Part shown: positions 8,942 through 17,959 of the stretch, piece after piece
Layout of the letters: each line of letters starts with the position of its first letter
How positions within the stretch are numbered: the stretch's first letter is position 1
Assembly (NCBI GenBank): GCA_963787375.1
Contig: CAWBCR010000016.1
Coordinates: 186,001 to 250,000 of the forward strand
DNA length: 64,000 nt
Reading direction: 5' to 3'
Source: CAWBCR01 sp963787375
GTDB taxonomy: Bacteria > Chloroflexota > Anaerolineae > Aggregatilineales > UBA3940
Position numbers and translations under genes: made by a program
The notes under the pieces: generated by a model
Seen by the model: only the letters and a program-made list of their open reading frames with translations
The model's database searches: none
Told to the model about the DNA's origin: nothing

Positions 8942-9556
8942 ATGACAGATACTACATTCTCTGAAGACGAAATCGACCTGAGCGCCCTGCAGCAGGGCGA
9001 TAAAACCGCATTTGCACAGCTTGTCGAGTTGTACGCCAACCGCCTGTACAATCTGGCTCTCAAACTGACTAACGATTTGTTTGAGGCCGAAGACGTCGTG
9101 CAGGAGGCGCTGTTGAGCGCCTACAAGCATATTAGCCGGTTTGAGGGACGTAGCAGCCTCGGTACATGGCTGTATCGAATCACGTACAATTCGGCGATGA
9201 TGCGCCATCGCAAAAAGCGTCCAGACACCGTCTCCATCGACGAGCCGGTCACGTTGGACGATGGCGAACAGGTCCCCCGCCAGTTCTTTGACTGGTGCTG
9301 TCTGCCCGAAAGCGACCTGCTGACTGCCGAATCGCTTGAGTATATGAATGAGGCCATCCAGATGCTGCCCGAGGTGCTCAAAACGGTTTTTGTGCTGCGA
9401 GACATCGAAGGGCTCTCCACCACAGATGCCGCTGACATTCTGGACATCTCAGTCCCAGCGGTCAAATCACGACTACACCGAGCGCGGTTGTTTCTGCGCG
9501 AGCAGCTGTCGGAGTATTTCGGGGATCGGGTTGAGGTAAGCAAAGGCAATGACTGA
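8942..9556 (+). CDS. ECF-family RNA polymerase sigma factor
   Basis: The 204-residue protein has the two-domain layout of extracytoplasmic-function sigma factors. Region 2 (about residues 20-90) contains the -10 recognition and core-binding sequence EDVVQEALLSAYKHI followed by LGTWLYRITYN. Region 4 (about 140-195) ends in a helix-turn-helix (LDISVPAVKSRLHRAR). The linker between them is relatively long. The gene overlaps the anti-sigma gene by eight bases, so the two are translationally coupled and almost certainly form a regulator/inhibitor pair. Its target genes cannot be deduced; the divergent tad operon is the obvious candidate. Confidence 0.93.
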   Translation: MTDTTFSEDEIDLSALQQGDKTAFAQLVELYANRLYNLALKLTNDLFEAEDVVQEALLSAYKHISRFEGRSSLGTWLYRITYNSAMMRHRKKRPDTVSIDEPVTLDDGEQVPRQFFDWCCLPESDLLTAESLEYMNEAIQMLPEVLKTVFVLRDIEGLSTTDAADILDISVPAVKSRLHRARLFLREQLSEYFGDRVEVSKGND

Positions 9557-9839
9557 TCACACGCATATCCACGATCACAAAGACAGAGCGGCCTGCAAGG
9601 CGCTGTTGGGCAGCCTGTCCCTCTACCTTGACGGCGAAGCCGAGGAATCGCTGTGCCAGGAGATCGAGCGCCACATGGCGGAGTGCGAAGACTGCCGTGT
9701 GGTCATCGACACACTTGGCAAGACCGTCAAGCTCTACCAAGAGCATGGCCAGGTCGCCATGCCCGGAGAGGCCAGACGTCGCCTTTTTGCCGCGCTCGAC
9801 CTGACCGATTATATGCAAGACAAAGGCGACACGGTCTGA
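9549..9839 (+). CDS. Zinc-binding anti-sigma factor (zf-HC2 family)
   Basis: This 96-residue protein has the ZAS-type motif H42-x3-C46-x2-C49 (RHMAECEDCR), which coordinates zinc and packs against the sigma factor. The N-terminus is His/Asp-rich. There is no membrane segment, unlike many anti-sigmas, so it is a cytoplasmic inhibitor, perhaps released by thiol oxidation or metal loss as in RsrA-like proteins. The start codon lies inside the end of the sigma gene (ATGACTGA), indicating coupled translation. Confidence 0.85.
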   Translation: MTDHTHIHDHKDRAACKALLGSLSLYLDGEAEESLCQEIERHMAECEDCRVVIDTLGKTVKLYQEHGQVAMPGEARRRLFAALDLTDYMQDKGDTV

Positions 9840-9851
9840 CTGCTGCCACAG

Positions 9852-9880
9852 TTGTCCTCTCGATGGCCTCCTGCTAGAAT
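9852..9880 (+). promoter_or_regulatory. Candidate sigma-70 promoter of the DnaB/KaiC-like gene
   Basis: TTGTCC (9852-9857) is separated by 17 bases from TAGAAT (9875-9880), about 55 bases before the ATPase gene start. It lies just downstream of the anti-sigma stop. Confidence 0.45.
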
Positions 9881-9934
9881 AAGCGCGTTGAGGGGGAGAC
9901 GTATGTCTTCATATCGCTGAACTGAGGTAGGCCG

Positions 9935-11032
9935 ATGAGTTCGGTTCCACAACCCCTCTTCAGGAACGACGATGGGAGCCACCCCGGTACCCGTGGCGCG
10001 CATATTCCTCGTACCCTGACCCAGGTCCTGAACGAAGCAAACGAAGCCGTTGTCCGAGGCGATCTTTCCAATTACATTCCCATCCCAACCGGCTTTGACC
10101 CACTCGATGCGGCAATTGGTGGTGGCCTTCAGCGTGGCGAGCTGGTGCTCCTGGGTGGGGCGCAGGGCATCGGCAAGACGATCATGGCGCTTCAGATGGC
10201 CCGCAACATCGCCAAGTTCAGCAACATGTATGCTTTCTACCTCTCGTATGAGCACACCGACGCGCATCTGATGAACCGCCTGTTGTGCCTTGAAAGCATC
10301 AACCCACCTGAAATGACGATCGCGCAGGGCCTCCGTATGAAGGATCTGCAGGATATCATCATCTCCAAACGGGCGCGGCAGTACCTCAGCCGGGATAGCG
10401 CAACCGGCTCTTTGCGCGGTATTTTGCGTGAGAACGAGCGCACATCGCCCGCGCTGGCCCGTATCACCGAATACGCCGACCGGCTGATCATGCTCAAAGC
10501 CAGCACGGCTGTCACCACCCTACATTCCATCCGCGAGATGGTCGGCAAGATTGCCAGCGCCACTGACGGCAATGTCGTTCTGTTTGTCGATTACTTACAG
10601 AAGGTCGCCATCCATCCTGAAAAAGCTCTGGATGAAGGCGACAAGATCACCATCGTCGTCGAGGGGCTGAAAGACATCGCGATGTCGCTGGATATCCCGG
10701 TGTTTGCCATTGTCGCCGCCGACCGCGAAGGGCTCAAGGCCAAGCGTCTGCACCTTTTCCACCTGCGAGGTAGCTCGGCGCTGGACTACGAGTGTGACAT
10801 CGCCATCATCATGAATAACAAGTACAAGATCCTCTCCAAGGATCACGTCGCGTTCAACCCGTACCAGGCCCGCCAGTACCGCGAATGGGTTGTGTTTACA
10901 ATTGAGAAGAATCGTGCTGGCCGGGCGATGATCGACGTCGAGTTTCACCTCCAGGCCCCATTCTTTGCCCTCAACCCACAAGGGCAGATGGTCCAGCAGC
11001 AGTTGATCGACGACAAGATCATCGAGGCCTGA
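9935..11032 (+). CDS. DnaB-C/KaiC-like RecA-fold ATPase without DnaB N-terminal domain
   Basis: The 365-residue protein matches the RecA-fold ATPase core of replicative DnaB helicases and KaiC-like proteins. The Walker A motif GGAQGIGKT is at residues 74-82, a Walker B-type strand (VVLFVDYLQK) near 212-221, and a DnaB-like sequence (RGSSALDYECDIAI) follows. The N-terminal DnaB domain that binds primase is absent and replaced by about 50 low-complexity residues, so it is probably not the main replicative helicase. The start is the ATG after GAGGTAGG. A histidine kinase gene follows after a terminator. The substrate is unknown; a helicase-like or regulatory ATPase are both possible. Confidence 0.75.
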   Translation: MSSVPQPLFRNDDGSHPGTRGAHIPRTLTQVLNEANEAVVRGDLSNYIPIPTGFDPLDAAIGGGLQRGELVLLGGAQGIGKTIMALQMARNIAKFSNMYAFYLSYEHTDAHLMNRLLCLESINPPEMTIAQGLRMKDLQDIIISKRARQYLSRDSATGSLRGILRENERTSPALARITEYADRLIMLKASTAVTTLHSIREMVGKIASATDGNVVLFVDYLQKVAIHPEKALDEGDKITIVVEGLKDIAMSLDIPVFAIVAADREGLKAKRLHLFHLRGSSALDYECDIAIIMNNKYKILSKDHVAFNPYQARQYREWVVFTIEKNRAGRAMIDVEFHLQAPFFALNPQGQMVQQQLIDDKIIEA

Positions 11033-11056
11033 TGGCAGGCTTATGGCGCGATGTCT

Positions 11057-11088
11057 GGGCGGCGACATCAACCGGTGGCCGCCCTTTT
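11057..11088 (+). terminator. Intrinsic terminator after the ATPase gene
   Basis: GGGCGGC (11057-11063) pairs with GCCGCCC (11078-11084), followed by TTTT. It separates the ATPase gene from the kinase gene. Confidence 0.65.
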
Positions 11089-11249
11089 GATTCCGTCCCT
11101 TGTGCTGACGACAGGTCATGCGCCGCCAACAGGGAGTGCCAGCCGGCTCTCAGTATTCATAGCACCAATGGTTTATTAGCCCGAAATCGAATTTGTCGTA
11201 CAATTGATGGGATATGACCGGTGTCATAAACGGCATGAAGGACAATCGG

Positions 11250-13051
11250 ATGGCCGAATCTTCCCTCGCGCGGAGACAACAACTAACTGCCAAGCTTGCC
11301 AATGCACGGCAAACTCTCGCGCTCCTCAAGAGCCAACTCAAGACAGGCAACGTCGAGAAGGTTTATTGGGCGGAGCGCCTTGACGATCTCGGCAGCGTGC
11401 TTGAGGCGCTTTCCGAGGAGCGTTCGCAAGGGGTGCAGCAGGAACGTCTTGTGGCGTTGTACCAGGTCAGCAAGGCAATTGGCTCTTCCCTGGACCTCAA
11501 TGCGGTGCTGAATCAGGTCATGGACGCCATCATCGAGCTAACAGGCGCCGAGCGTGGCTTTCTGCTGCTGTTTGGCGAGGATGGGGAGCTGGAAGTCAAG
11601 GCTGCACGGAATATGGAGCGCGAGACGCTCGACGAAGATGAATTCGCCATCAGCCGCAGTGTGATCCGCACAGTCGCGCAAACCGGCCAACAAGTTGTGA
11701 CGACCAACGCCGCGACCGACCCGCGTTTTGCCGAGCAGTCCAGCGTCGTCACCCATAACCTGCGTTCAATCCAGTGCGTTCCACTCGACGCACGCGGCAA
11801 GAACATTGGCGTCATCTATGTCGACAACCGTATCCGCAGCGGCGTTTTCGACGAGAGCGACCTTGAGTTGCTGTCGACCTTTGCCACACAGGCTGCGATG
11901 GCCATTGAGAACGCCCGCCTGTTCACCCTGACCGACGAGGCCCTTGGCATCCGCGTCGAAGAGCTGTCGATGCTCCAGGAGATCGACCGCCAGCTTAACG
12001 AGACACTCGACTTCCATAAGGTGATGGCGCTCACGCTCGACTGGGCTGTGCGTGTCACCAAAGCCGACAATGCCGCAATCGCCATCATCGACCTCGACGC
12101 AGGCGAAACGCAAGTCGTCGCCGAGCACGGCGAAGCACCCGCGTCGGCCCGCGCCCGGCTTTCCAGCGGCAAGCCCGCGGAGAACGCCGTCGGCAGCATC
12201 ACGGTGCCCATTCAGCGCGAAGGACACGTCATAGGTGTGATTGCGCTTGAGCGCAAAGGTGGCCGTCCGTTTGCCAACGAGGCCCAGTCATTCGTCATAC
12301 GGCTGGCGGACCATGCCGCGATCTCTATCGAGAATGCGCAGCTCTACGAGGCGGTCAAACGGGCCAACGACGCCAAGAGCGAATTCGTCTCGGTGATGAC
12401 ACACGAACTGCGCGTCCCTATGACATCCATTAAAGGTTACGCCGAAATGTTGGGCATGATCGGATCGCTCAACGAACAGCAGAAAGGTTTTCTGGAGATC
12501 ATTCGCAGCAACGTAATGCGGATGACCGTGCAGGTCAGCGACCTGAGCGACGTGGCGCGCATCGAGAGTGGCCGTCTCAAGCTCGAAGTGGAGGAGCACG
12601 TCAAGGTCCGTGATGTGCTCGACGAGGCGATTAAGTCCGTTCAGGCCGAGGTCGAGCGGCGCAAGCACAAGGTTGTCGTCAAAATACCGGCATCCATGCC
12701 AGAGGTTCGTACGGACCCTCAGCGCCTTAACCAGATATTCCTTAACCTGATCAGCAACGCCTACAAATATACCCCTGACGGCGGTACGATCACGATCACG
12801 GGCGGCAAATCCGGTAAGCTCGCCTGGTGCGACGTGCAGGATACAGGCATCGGCATGACGCAGGAAGAGGCCGCCAAGCTATTCACCAAGTTCTGGCGTT
12901 CTGAGGATCGCCACGTACGTGAGCAGCCGGGCACCGGGCTGGGCCTGACAATCGTCAAGAACCTGATCGAGCTTCAAGGTGGTGAGCTGACTGTCAAGTC
13001 GGAAAAGGGGCAGGCACGACGTTCCGGTTCACGATGCCCATTAGCAACTGA
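11250..13051 (+). CDS. GAF-GAF sensor histidine kinase (frameshift near its 3' end)
   Basis: A cytoplasmic sensor kinase of about 600 residues once restored. After an N-terminal coiled coil come two GAF domains (about residues 60-210 and 225-360), then a HisKA domain with the phosphorylated His in MTHELRVPMTSIKGY (near residue 383), and an ATPase domain with N-box (NLISNAYKY), G1 (DTGIGM) and G2 (GTGLGL). No transmembrane segment is visible. The reading frame breaks at about 13010-13018: the expected ending GTTFRFTMPISN is intact one frame over and stops at 13051, so one G appears to be missing after GGGGCAG. The ATG at 11250 (AAGGA seven bases upstream) is preferred to one 36 bases earlier. 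No response regulator is adjacent. Confidence 0.85.
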
Positions 13052-13062
13052 GGATCAGGGGG

Positions 13063-13735
13063 ATGGCAAAGAAAAAGAAACCCACGCGCCGGCATCGGCT
13101 ACTGGTCTACTATCGACTGGGACAGCGCTGGCGTACCGCACCATTTCTAACGGCCCTGCTGGGCGCTGTGTTGTATGGGCTGGGTTGGCTGGCCGCCAGG
13201 TCGATCCTCCAGGGCGGCAACCTCGCCCTGCTCCAGATGCTGTGGGGGAAGCGCAGCCTGCTGCTGGGGCTAATCGGCTTCAGTCTGGTGTTGTATCTGC
13301 TGACCATCATCATCTCGCGCGGCAGTTACGTCGAAGCCCGTCCGAAGGCGCTGCGTATCCGCGCCGGGTTAGTCTCCACCGATCTCTCGTATACGCGCAT
13401 CCGCCAGATGCGCCTCATGCAGGTCACCACGCTGTACCCACCTGAAATCGCTCAAGGGTTCGGACCGCAGGCTGCTGGGGCCGCTGCTCGGCTACTCGTG
13501 CAGCGCCATCGACCTGAAGTCGTGGCCCAAGCAGCCGCTGCGCAGATTGTGGCACAAATACATGTTCGCCAGCGACCGCGACTCGATCCTGTTAATCGTA
13601 GAGGACGCAATGGTTCTCAACCAGCAGATCGACGGTGCAATAGCTGCCCGCCACGCACGGGTCAGCAAGACGCAGCGCGGTTATAAAGACCCCATCGAGC
13701 GTGCCATCGAGCAGGCCAACAAGGCCCGCCGTTGA
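13063..13735 (+). CDS. Two-TM membrane protein with PH-like domain (frameshifted)
   Basis: The restored protein is about 223 residues. It has a very basic start (MAKKKK), two membrane helices (about residues 27-48 and 63-85), then a cytoplasmic region (RGSYVEARPKALRIRAGLVSTDLSYTRIRQ) resembling bacterial PH-like/YdbS proteins, and a charged C-terminus ending NKARR. The first frame degenerates after PPEIAQ. The coherent continuation (SLKGSDRRLLGPLLG, then MFASDRDSILLIVEDA) is one base over, consistent with an extra A near 13446-13452. It follows the kinase by 11 bases and is probably co-transcribed. Function is unknown beyond membrane association. Confidence 0.65.
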
Positions 13736-13755
13736 GTAATTCACCCGGAATCTGA

Positions 13756-13797
13756 AGGGCACGGCAAAAAACTCAATTCTCTGCCGTGCCCTTTTTT
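13756..13797 (+). terminator. Strong intrinsic terminator after the PH-like gene
   Basis: GGGCACGGCA pairs with TGCCGTGCCC and is followed by TTTTTT. It ends the plus-strand unit and faces the 3' end of the ABC permease gene on the other strand. Confidence 0.8.
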
Positions 13798-13829
13798 ACG
13801 CAGAGCGTGCTGCATGAGGCGGCCGAGCG

Positions 13830-14630
13830 CTACGCCGCCCCGCCGCGCTGCTTGACCACTGCTCCAAAGGCTCGTGTCGCCAGCGCGATCCCCATTACCG
13901 CAAACGCGATCAGCACGCCAAAAGACAGCCAGTTATTGGCCTGCCCGCTGTATGTGATGCCGTATGTCATGCTGCGCAGCGTGTCGATGGTATAGGTAGT
14001 CGGGTTAACCCGTGCCACCCACTGCATCCAGCGGGGCAGCACGTCGAGCGGGTACAAGGCGTTGCTGGCAAACAGCAACGGCAGGTCCAGCGCGATTAAC
14101 CCGTGATAGCCCATCGTGCTGTTCACGCGGGCGGCCACCGCCAGCGCCAGCCCGGCGATCCCCAGCCCGTACAGTGAAATCGACGCCAGCCCCGCCAGCC
14201 AGCCCAGCGGATTGCCGCTCAGGTGCGCGCCCAGGAAAATCGCCACGACGATGATCACAATCGACTGGAACAATCCCTTGGTCACCGTGCTGAGCGCGTT
14301 CGCCAGCAGGATGCTGTAGCGGGGGATCGGCGCAGCCAGGTACTCTTTGACGATGCCGCGCAGCCGTTCGTCGAGCAGTGTCGCGCCGCCAGCTACCGCA
14401 CCCGACAGCGCACTGAATGCAATGATTCCCGGCACCATGAACGCGATATAGCTCCCGCCAAACACCTGTGACAGGTCCATTTGCCCCGTGCCCATGCTGA
14501 CCATGCCCTGCATACCAATGCCGAACAGCGCCACCCATAGGATCGGCTGGAGCAGCATACCGAATGCCGCCTCAGGGCTGCGGAAGAACTTCTTCATGTG
14601 CTTATTCCACATGCTGGTTGTTGCCGTCAT
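13830..14630 (-). CDS. ABC-2 type transporter permease (DrrB-like)
   Basis: The 266-residue membrane protein has six predicted helices and the ABC-2 family pattern, including LLDERLRGIVKEYLAAPIPRY between helices 2 and 3 and an ending with NPTTYTIDTLRSMTYG. This family forms the channel of exporters for drugs, polyketides or polysaccharides. It is the last gene of a PadR-ATPase-permease unit and starts 18 bases after the ATPase stop, so it pairs with that ATPase. The ATG follows GAAGGGG. The substrate is unknown. Confidence 0.88.
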   Translation of the reverse strand: MTATTSMWNKHMKKFFRSPEAAFGMLLQPILWVALFGIGMQGMVSMGTGQMDLSQVFGGSYIAFMVPGIIAFSALSGAVAGGATLLDERLRGIVKEYLAAPIPRYSILLANALSTVTKGLFQSIVIIVVAIFLGAHLSGNPLGWLAGLASISLYGLGIAGLALAVAARVNSTMGYHGLIALDLPLLFASNALYPLDVLPRWMQWVARVNPTTYTIDTLRSMTYGITYSGQANNWLSFGVLIAFAVMGIALATRAFGAVVKQRGGAA

Positions 14631-14648
14631 GATTGTTACCCCTTCACG

Positions 14649-15596
14649 CTAGGTATCGCGCAGCGCGCGACCAGTATATTTCAGAAACACGTCGCCCAGG
14701 CTGGGCTTGGATACCGATATATCCTCGACCTCGAACTGGTGCTTGCTGGCCGCCGTCACGACCTCGGCCAGCCGCCGGTTGCCGTGGTCCACGCCGATCT
14801 GTATCTGGCCGTCGCCCCGGTGGACATTTTGCACAAAGTCGAACCCTTTGAGCGTGGCGACAAAGGCGTCTTCGTTGCCGCAGCCGCTCACGCGGATCAC
14901 GTCCGCGCCCATCTGGTCGACCAGATCCGTGGGCGCGCCATCGATCATCAGCTTGCCATGGTCGATGATCCCGACCCGGTCGGCCAGAGCCTCAGCTTCT
15001 TCCATGTAGTGCGTCGTCAGCAGAATGGTCAGCCCGTGCGCCTTGCGCAGGTCGCGCAGATACTCCCATATACGCGTTCGGTTCTGCGGGTCCAGCCCCT
15101 GGGTTGGTTCGTCGAGGAACAGTACGTCCGGGTCGGTCATCAGCCCGCGCGCCAGCTCCAGGCGGCGCTTCATGCCGCCGGAATAGTGCTTCACCAGCCG
15201 CCCGGCGGCCTCCTCCAGCTCAACCAACGTCAGCAGCCGTTCGATCCGCTCGTGGCGCTCGCCACGAGACAGTCGGTAGAGCTGCCCGTGATAATCCAGC
15301 ACCTCGCGCCCGGTCAGGTCCTGATCGAGCACGACCTCTTGAAACGTCACACCGATCCGTTTGCGAACCTCGCCCGGCTGTGTGGCGACATCGTAGCCCG
15401 CCACCTGCGCCGTGCCAGATGTCGGTTGCAGCAGGGTGATCAGCATCGAGACAGTCGTCGTCTTTCCAGCCCCGTTTGGCCCCAGCAGCGCATAGATGGA
15501 ACCAGCTTCAATAGCCAGATCGAGCCCGTCGACGGCCAGAACTTCTTCGTTGTAGCGCTTTGTCAATTGATGCGCTTGAACAATCGTATCACTCAC
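14649..15596 (-). CDS. ABC transporter ATP-binding protein (DrrA-like daunorubicin-resistance type)
   Basis: The 315-residue ATPase contains Walker A (GPNGAGKTT), the Q-loop, the signature (YSGGMKRRLELARGL), Walker B (VLFLDEPTQGLD) and the switch His (LTTHYMEEAE). The C-terminal roughly 80 residues match the DrrA-type extension. The start is the GTG at 15596 behind AAGGAG. It lies 12 bases after the PadR gene and before the permease, forming an exporter operon. Drug or lipid export is inferred from family; the actual substrate is unknown. Confidence 0.92.
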   Translation of the reverse strand: MSDTIVQAHQLTKRYNEEVLAVDGLDLAIEAGSIYALLGPNGAGKTTTVSMLITLLQPTSGTAQVAGYDVATQPGEVRKRIGVTFQEVVLDQDLTGREVLDYHGQLYRLSRGERHERIERLLTLVELEEAAGRLVKHYSGGMKRRLELARGLMTDPDVLFLDEPTQGLDPQNRTRIWEYLRDLRKAHGLTILLTTHYMEEAEALADRVGIIDHGKLMIDGAPTDLVDQMGADVIRVSGCGNEDAFVATLKGFDFVQNVHRGDGQIQIGVDHGNRRLAEVVTAASKHQFEVEDISVSKPSLGDVFLKYTGRALRDT

Positions 15597-15608
15597 GTTT
15601 CGGACTCC

Positions 15609-16127
15609 TTAATCGTTGCGGACTGCCAACCAGTCGAGCACACTTTGCAGCCAGTCAAGCTCCGCCTGAAGGTGCCGTACCTGGTGCTCAATCACAAAGT
15701 GCAGCACCCCACGATGCGGCGGCGTCTGGCGCACCGCTTCCAGTTCTGCCTGCATGTGATCAAGCCGCTTGGCCAGCAGCGCGTGCGCCTCATCGCGCGG
15801 CAGCGCGTCGACGAACGCCAGACCGATATCGCCAGGAAAAGTCTGCCGTTCGTAGCTGCTCAGGTTCTCGCGCAGCAACGTCTCGAAGTATGCTTTGCCC
15901 TCGGGCGTGATGCGATACGTCTTGCGCGGCGGGCGGCCTTTTGGGCTGTCGCCGTCCTCGACTTCTGCGATATAGCCATCCTTCGCCAGCTTGTCAAGCA
16001 GGTAATAGGCTGTCGGCTTTTTGATGTCGGTGCAGAACGCCAGATCCCGCTCAATAAACTCGTTGAGTTGGTAGCCGTGCATATCTTCCTGCCGCAGCAG
16101 GCCAAGTAGCAGCAGTAATCTTTCCAT
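15609..16127 (-). CDS. PadR-family transcriptional regulator
   Basis: The 172-residue protein has the PadR winged-helix domain (MERLLLLLGLLRQEDMHGYQL through KTYRITPEGKAYF) and a C-terminal helical dimerisation domain of the Vir_act_alpha_C type. PadR repressors often control adjacent ABC efflux genes and are released by the exported compound. Here the gene is first in the ABC operon, and a 26-bp palindrome overlaps its promoter, so autoregulation of the whole exporter operon is strongly suggested. Confidence 0.92.
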   Translation of the reverse strand: MERLLLLLGLLRQEDMHGYQLNEFIERDLAFCTDIKKPTAYYLLDKLAKDGYIAEVEDGDSPKGRPPRKTYRITPEGKAYFETLLRENLSSYERQTFPGDIGLAFVDALPRDEAHALLAKRLDHMQAELEAVRQTPPHRGVLHFVIEHQVRHLQAELDWLQSVLDWLAVRND

Positions 16128-16151
16128 AGTATCTTGCTGCCCACAGTATTG

Positions 16152-16177
16152 GTCAGGTTTGACTAGTCAGACCTGAC
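16152..16177. promoter_or_regulatory. PadR operator palindrome
   Basis: GTCAGGTTTGACT (16152-16164) and AGTCAGACCTGAC (16165-16177) are inverted repeats matching at 12 of 13 positions with no spacer. The palindrome overlaps the -10 box and the expected transcription start of the PadR-ABC operon, a classic repressor placement. Confidence 0.75.
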
Positions 16178-16204
16178 TATAGCAACCAGGAGTGTCTCTG
16201 TCAA
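16176..16204 (-). promoter_or_regulatory. Sigma-70 promoter of the PadR-ABC operon
   Basis: On the minus strand TTGACA (16199-16204) is exactly 17 bases from TATAGT (16176-16181). The transcription start would be near 16169, inside the palindrome, with a leader of about 42 bases to the PadR ATG. Confidence 0.8.
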
Positions 16205-16291
16205 GTTGACGACCAATCGTAACGAGAATTCTGGGACCCTTTCGGGACATTTTGTGTGTGACAAAAAGGCCTTTGTCCGACATTCAGACAA

Positions 16292-16322
16292 CACAAAAGC
16301 GGAGTGCAATGATGCACTCCGC
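16292..16322 (-). terminator. Intrinsic terminator of the primary sigma factor gene
   Basis: GCGGAGTGCA (16299-16308) and TGCACTCCGC (16313-16322) form a perfect 10-bp stem. On the minus strand it is followed by TTTTGTGTTGT. Confidence 0.75.
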
Positions 16323-16357
16323 AGATTCGCTGACTTCAGTTCTATGCGACCATCACA

Positions 16358-17587
16358 TCAGGAGAGGTAGTCGCGCAGGTTGTGGGCCAGGCGCGGATGA
16401 CGAAGCCTCCGCAGCGCTTCTTTCTCCAGCTGGCGGATGCGCTCACGCGAGAGGCCGAACTTGTTGGCGATCTCTTCCAGCGTGTGCTGCTCGCCGCCAC
16501 CCAGGCCAAAGCGCAGCCGCAGGATATGCGCCTGGCGAGGCGTCAGCTCAGACAGCACCTCCTCGATGGTCTCCTGAAGGAGGTGATGCGCTGCTGCCTC
16601 TGCCGGCTCAGGCGTGTCCTGGTCCTCGATGAAGTCGCCAAACTCGCTGTCGCCGTCGTCGCCCACCGGGCGCTCCAGCGCGATGGCGTGCTGGCTGGCA
16701 TCCATCATGCCGCGCACGCTCTCCGCCGGGAGCTTCATCTCCTCGGCGATCTCCTCCGGCGTCGGGCGGCGGCCAAGCTCCTGCTCAAGGATCTGCGCTG
16801 TGCGGTACATCTGACGGATACGCTCCGTCATATGCAGCGGGATGCGGATAGTGCGCGTCTTCTGCGCCAGCGCACGGGTGATCGCCTGGCGAATCCACCA
16901 CGTCGCATAGGTGCTGAAGCGGTTTCCGCGCGTGTAGTCATACTTATCGACGGCGCGCATCAGACCCACGTTGCCTTCCTGGATCAGGTCGGGGAAGGGC
17001 AGGCCCTGCCCCATATAACGCTTGGCAATGCTCACAACCAGCCGCGTGTTGGCGCGGCCCAGATGCTCGCGGGCTTCCTGCGCCTTCTCAATGCGCACAA
17101 TCAACTCAGCCCGATCCGAGACAGACAGATCGCCGCTGTTTTCCAGCTTCTTACGCGCCTTTTTGCCTCGCTCAATGAACTTGGCCAGGTCGATTTCTTC
17201 TTCGGCAGTTAGCAGAGGCTCCTGGGCCATCTGGCGGAAGTACAGTCCAACCGGATCATCTGCCGAGACTGCATTTATATCTGCCAATGCCTCATCGCTT
17301 TCACTATCATCGTCGTTCTCGGCGAGCCCTCTGAGGTCGAGGATGCCTTCGACTACGTCGTCGTCGTGGCCACCGGCGGCGCGCACCTCAATACCGACCT
17401 CCTCGAGATCTTCGAGCAGTGCCTCCACAGTTGCTTCGTCCAGGTCCTCGGCGATCACTTCGACGAGGTCCTCGTACGTTACGAATCCCCGCAGCTCGGC
17501 GCGCGTCATCAATTCCTGCATCACATCGCTACGTGAATCGTCGTAGGTGTGAGTCACTGGTTGCACTCTGTTGGTCATCTCCATCAT
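16358..17587 (-). CDS. sigA: Primary RNA polymerase sigma factor (RpoD/SigA group)
   Basis: The 409-residue protein has region 1.1-like acidic sequence (residues 15-60), region 1.2 (DDPVGLYFRQMAQEPLL), region 2 with the -10 contacts (RGNRFSTYATWWIRQAITRA), region 3 (RIPLHMTERI) and region 4 ending in a helix-turn-helix (LEEIANKFGLSRERIRQLE). This is the housekeeping-type sigma-70 and would read the TTGACA/TATAAT promoters seen here. The N-terminal region is rich in Asp/Glu. Two further in-frame ATGs lie within 9 bases of the chosen start. Confidence 0.96.
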   Translation of the reverse strand: MMEMTNRVQPVTHTYDDSRSDVMQELMTRAELRGFVTYEDLVEVIAEDLDEATVEALLEDLEEVGIEVRAAGGHDDDVVEGILDLRGLAENDDDSESDEALADINAVSADDPVGLYFRQMAQEPLLTAEEEIDLAKFIERGKKARKKLENSGDLSVSDRAELIVRIEKAQEAREHLGRANTRLVVSIAKRYMGQGLPFPDLIQEGNVGLMRAVDKYDYTRGNRFSTYATWWIRQAITRALAQKTRTIRIPLHMTERIRQMYRTAQILEQELGRRPTPEEIAEEMKLPAESVRGMMDASQHAIALERPVGDDGDSEFGDFIEDQDTPEPAEAAAHHLLQETIEEVLSELTPRQAHILRLRFGLGGGEQHTLEEIANKFGLSRERIRQLEKEALRRLRHPRLAHNLRDYLS

Positions 17588-17636
17588 TAAGAACCGTCGT
17601 CACCTATCCCAGAATCGCCATCAGGCAAGTCTTGTT

Positions 17637-17666
17637 ATTTTAGCACAATAATCCTGGCGCTTTCAA
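17637..17666 (-). promoter_or_regulatory. Candidate promoter of sigA
   Basis: On the minus strand TTGAAA (17661-17666) lies 18 bases from TAAAAT (17637-17642), about 50 bases before the sigA start. Confidence 0.5.
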
Positions 17667-17930
17667 GCACCGAACCTTACAGTTCAAGTACGATTACCGG
17701 GTTATGACCTGGCACTATCTGTTGCGCTTGTGCCCAAGATCACATTCATCGTACAGAGAGTTGGGCACAATTGTCAACCTGCTCGATGCGGGGTCCGGCG
17801 TGGTGGCTTAAGCCGCCTGAGCAGCACAGAAGCGAGCCATTACAGCTCGCTCCATACACGCTTCTCTTGATACTAGCGAAGTGAGCAGGGGGTAAGTCAA
17901 CCCCAGTTTGTGGGCAACCCCTGCAGCGAA

Positions 17931-17959
17931 GGGCCCGCCGGATATCCTCCGACGGGCCC
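17931..17959 (-). terminator. GC-rich hairpin after the 9-heme cytochrome gene
   Basis: GGGCCCGCCGG (17931-17941) and CCGACGGGCCC (17949-17959) pair at 10 of 11 positions. There is no U-tract, so its role as a terminator is uncertain. Confidence 0.4.

Noticed and set aside
14598..16109. 503-codon plus-strand frame across the PadR-ABC operon
   Set aside because: It is the antisense shadow of three well-identified minus-strand genes.
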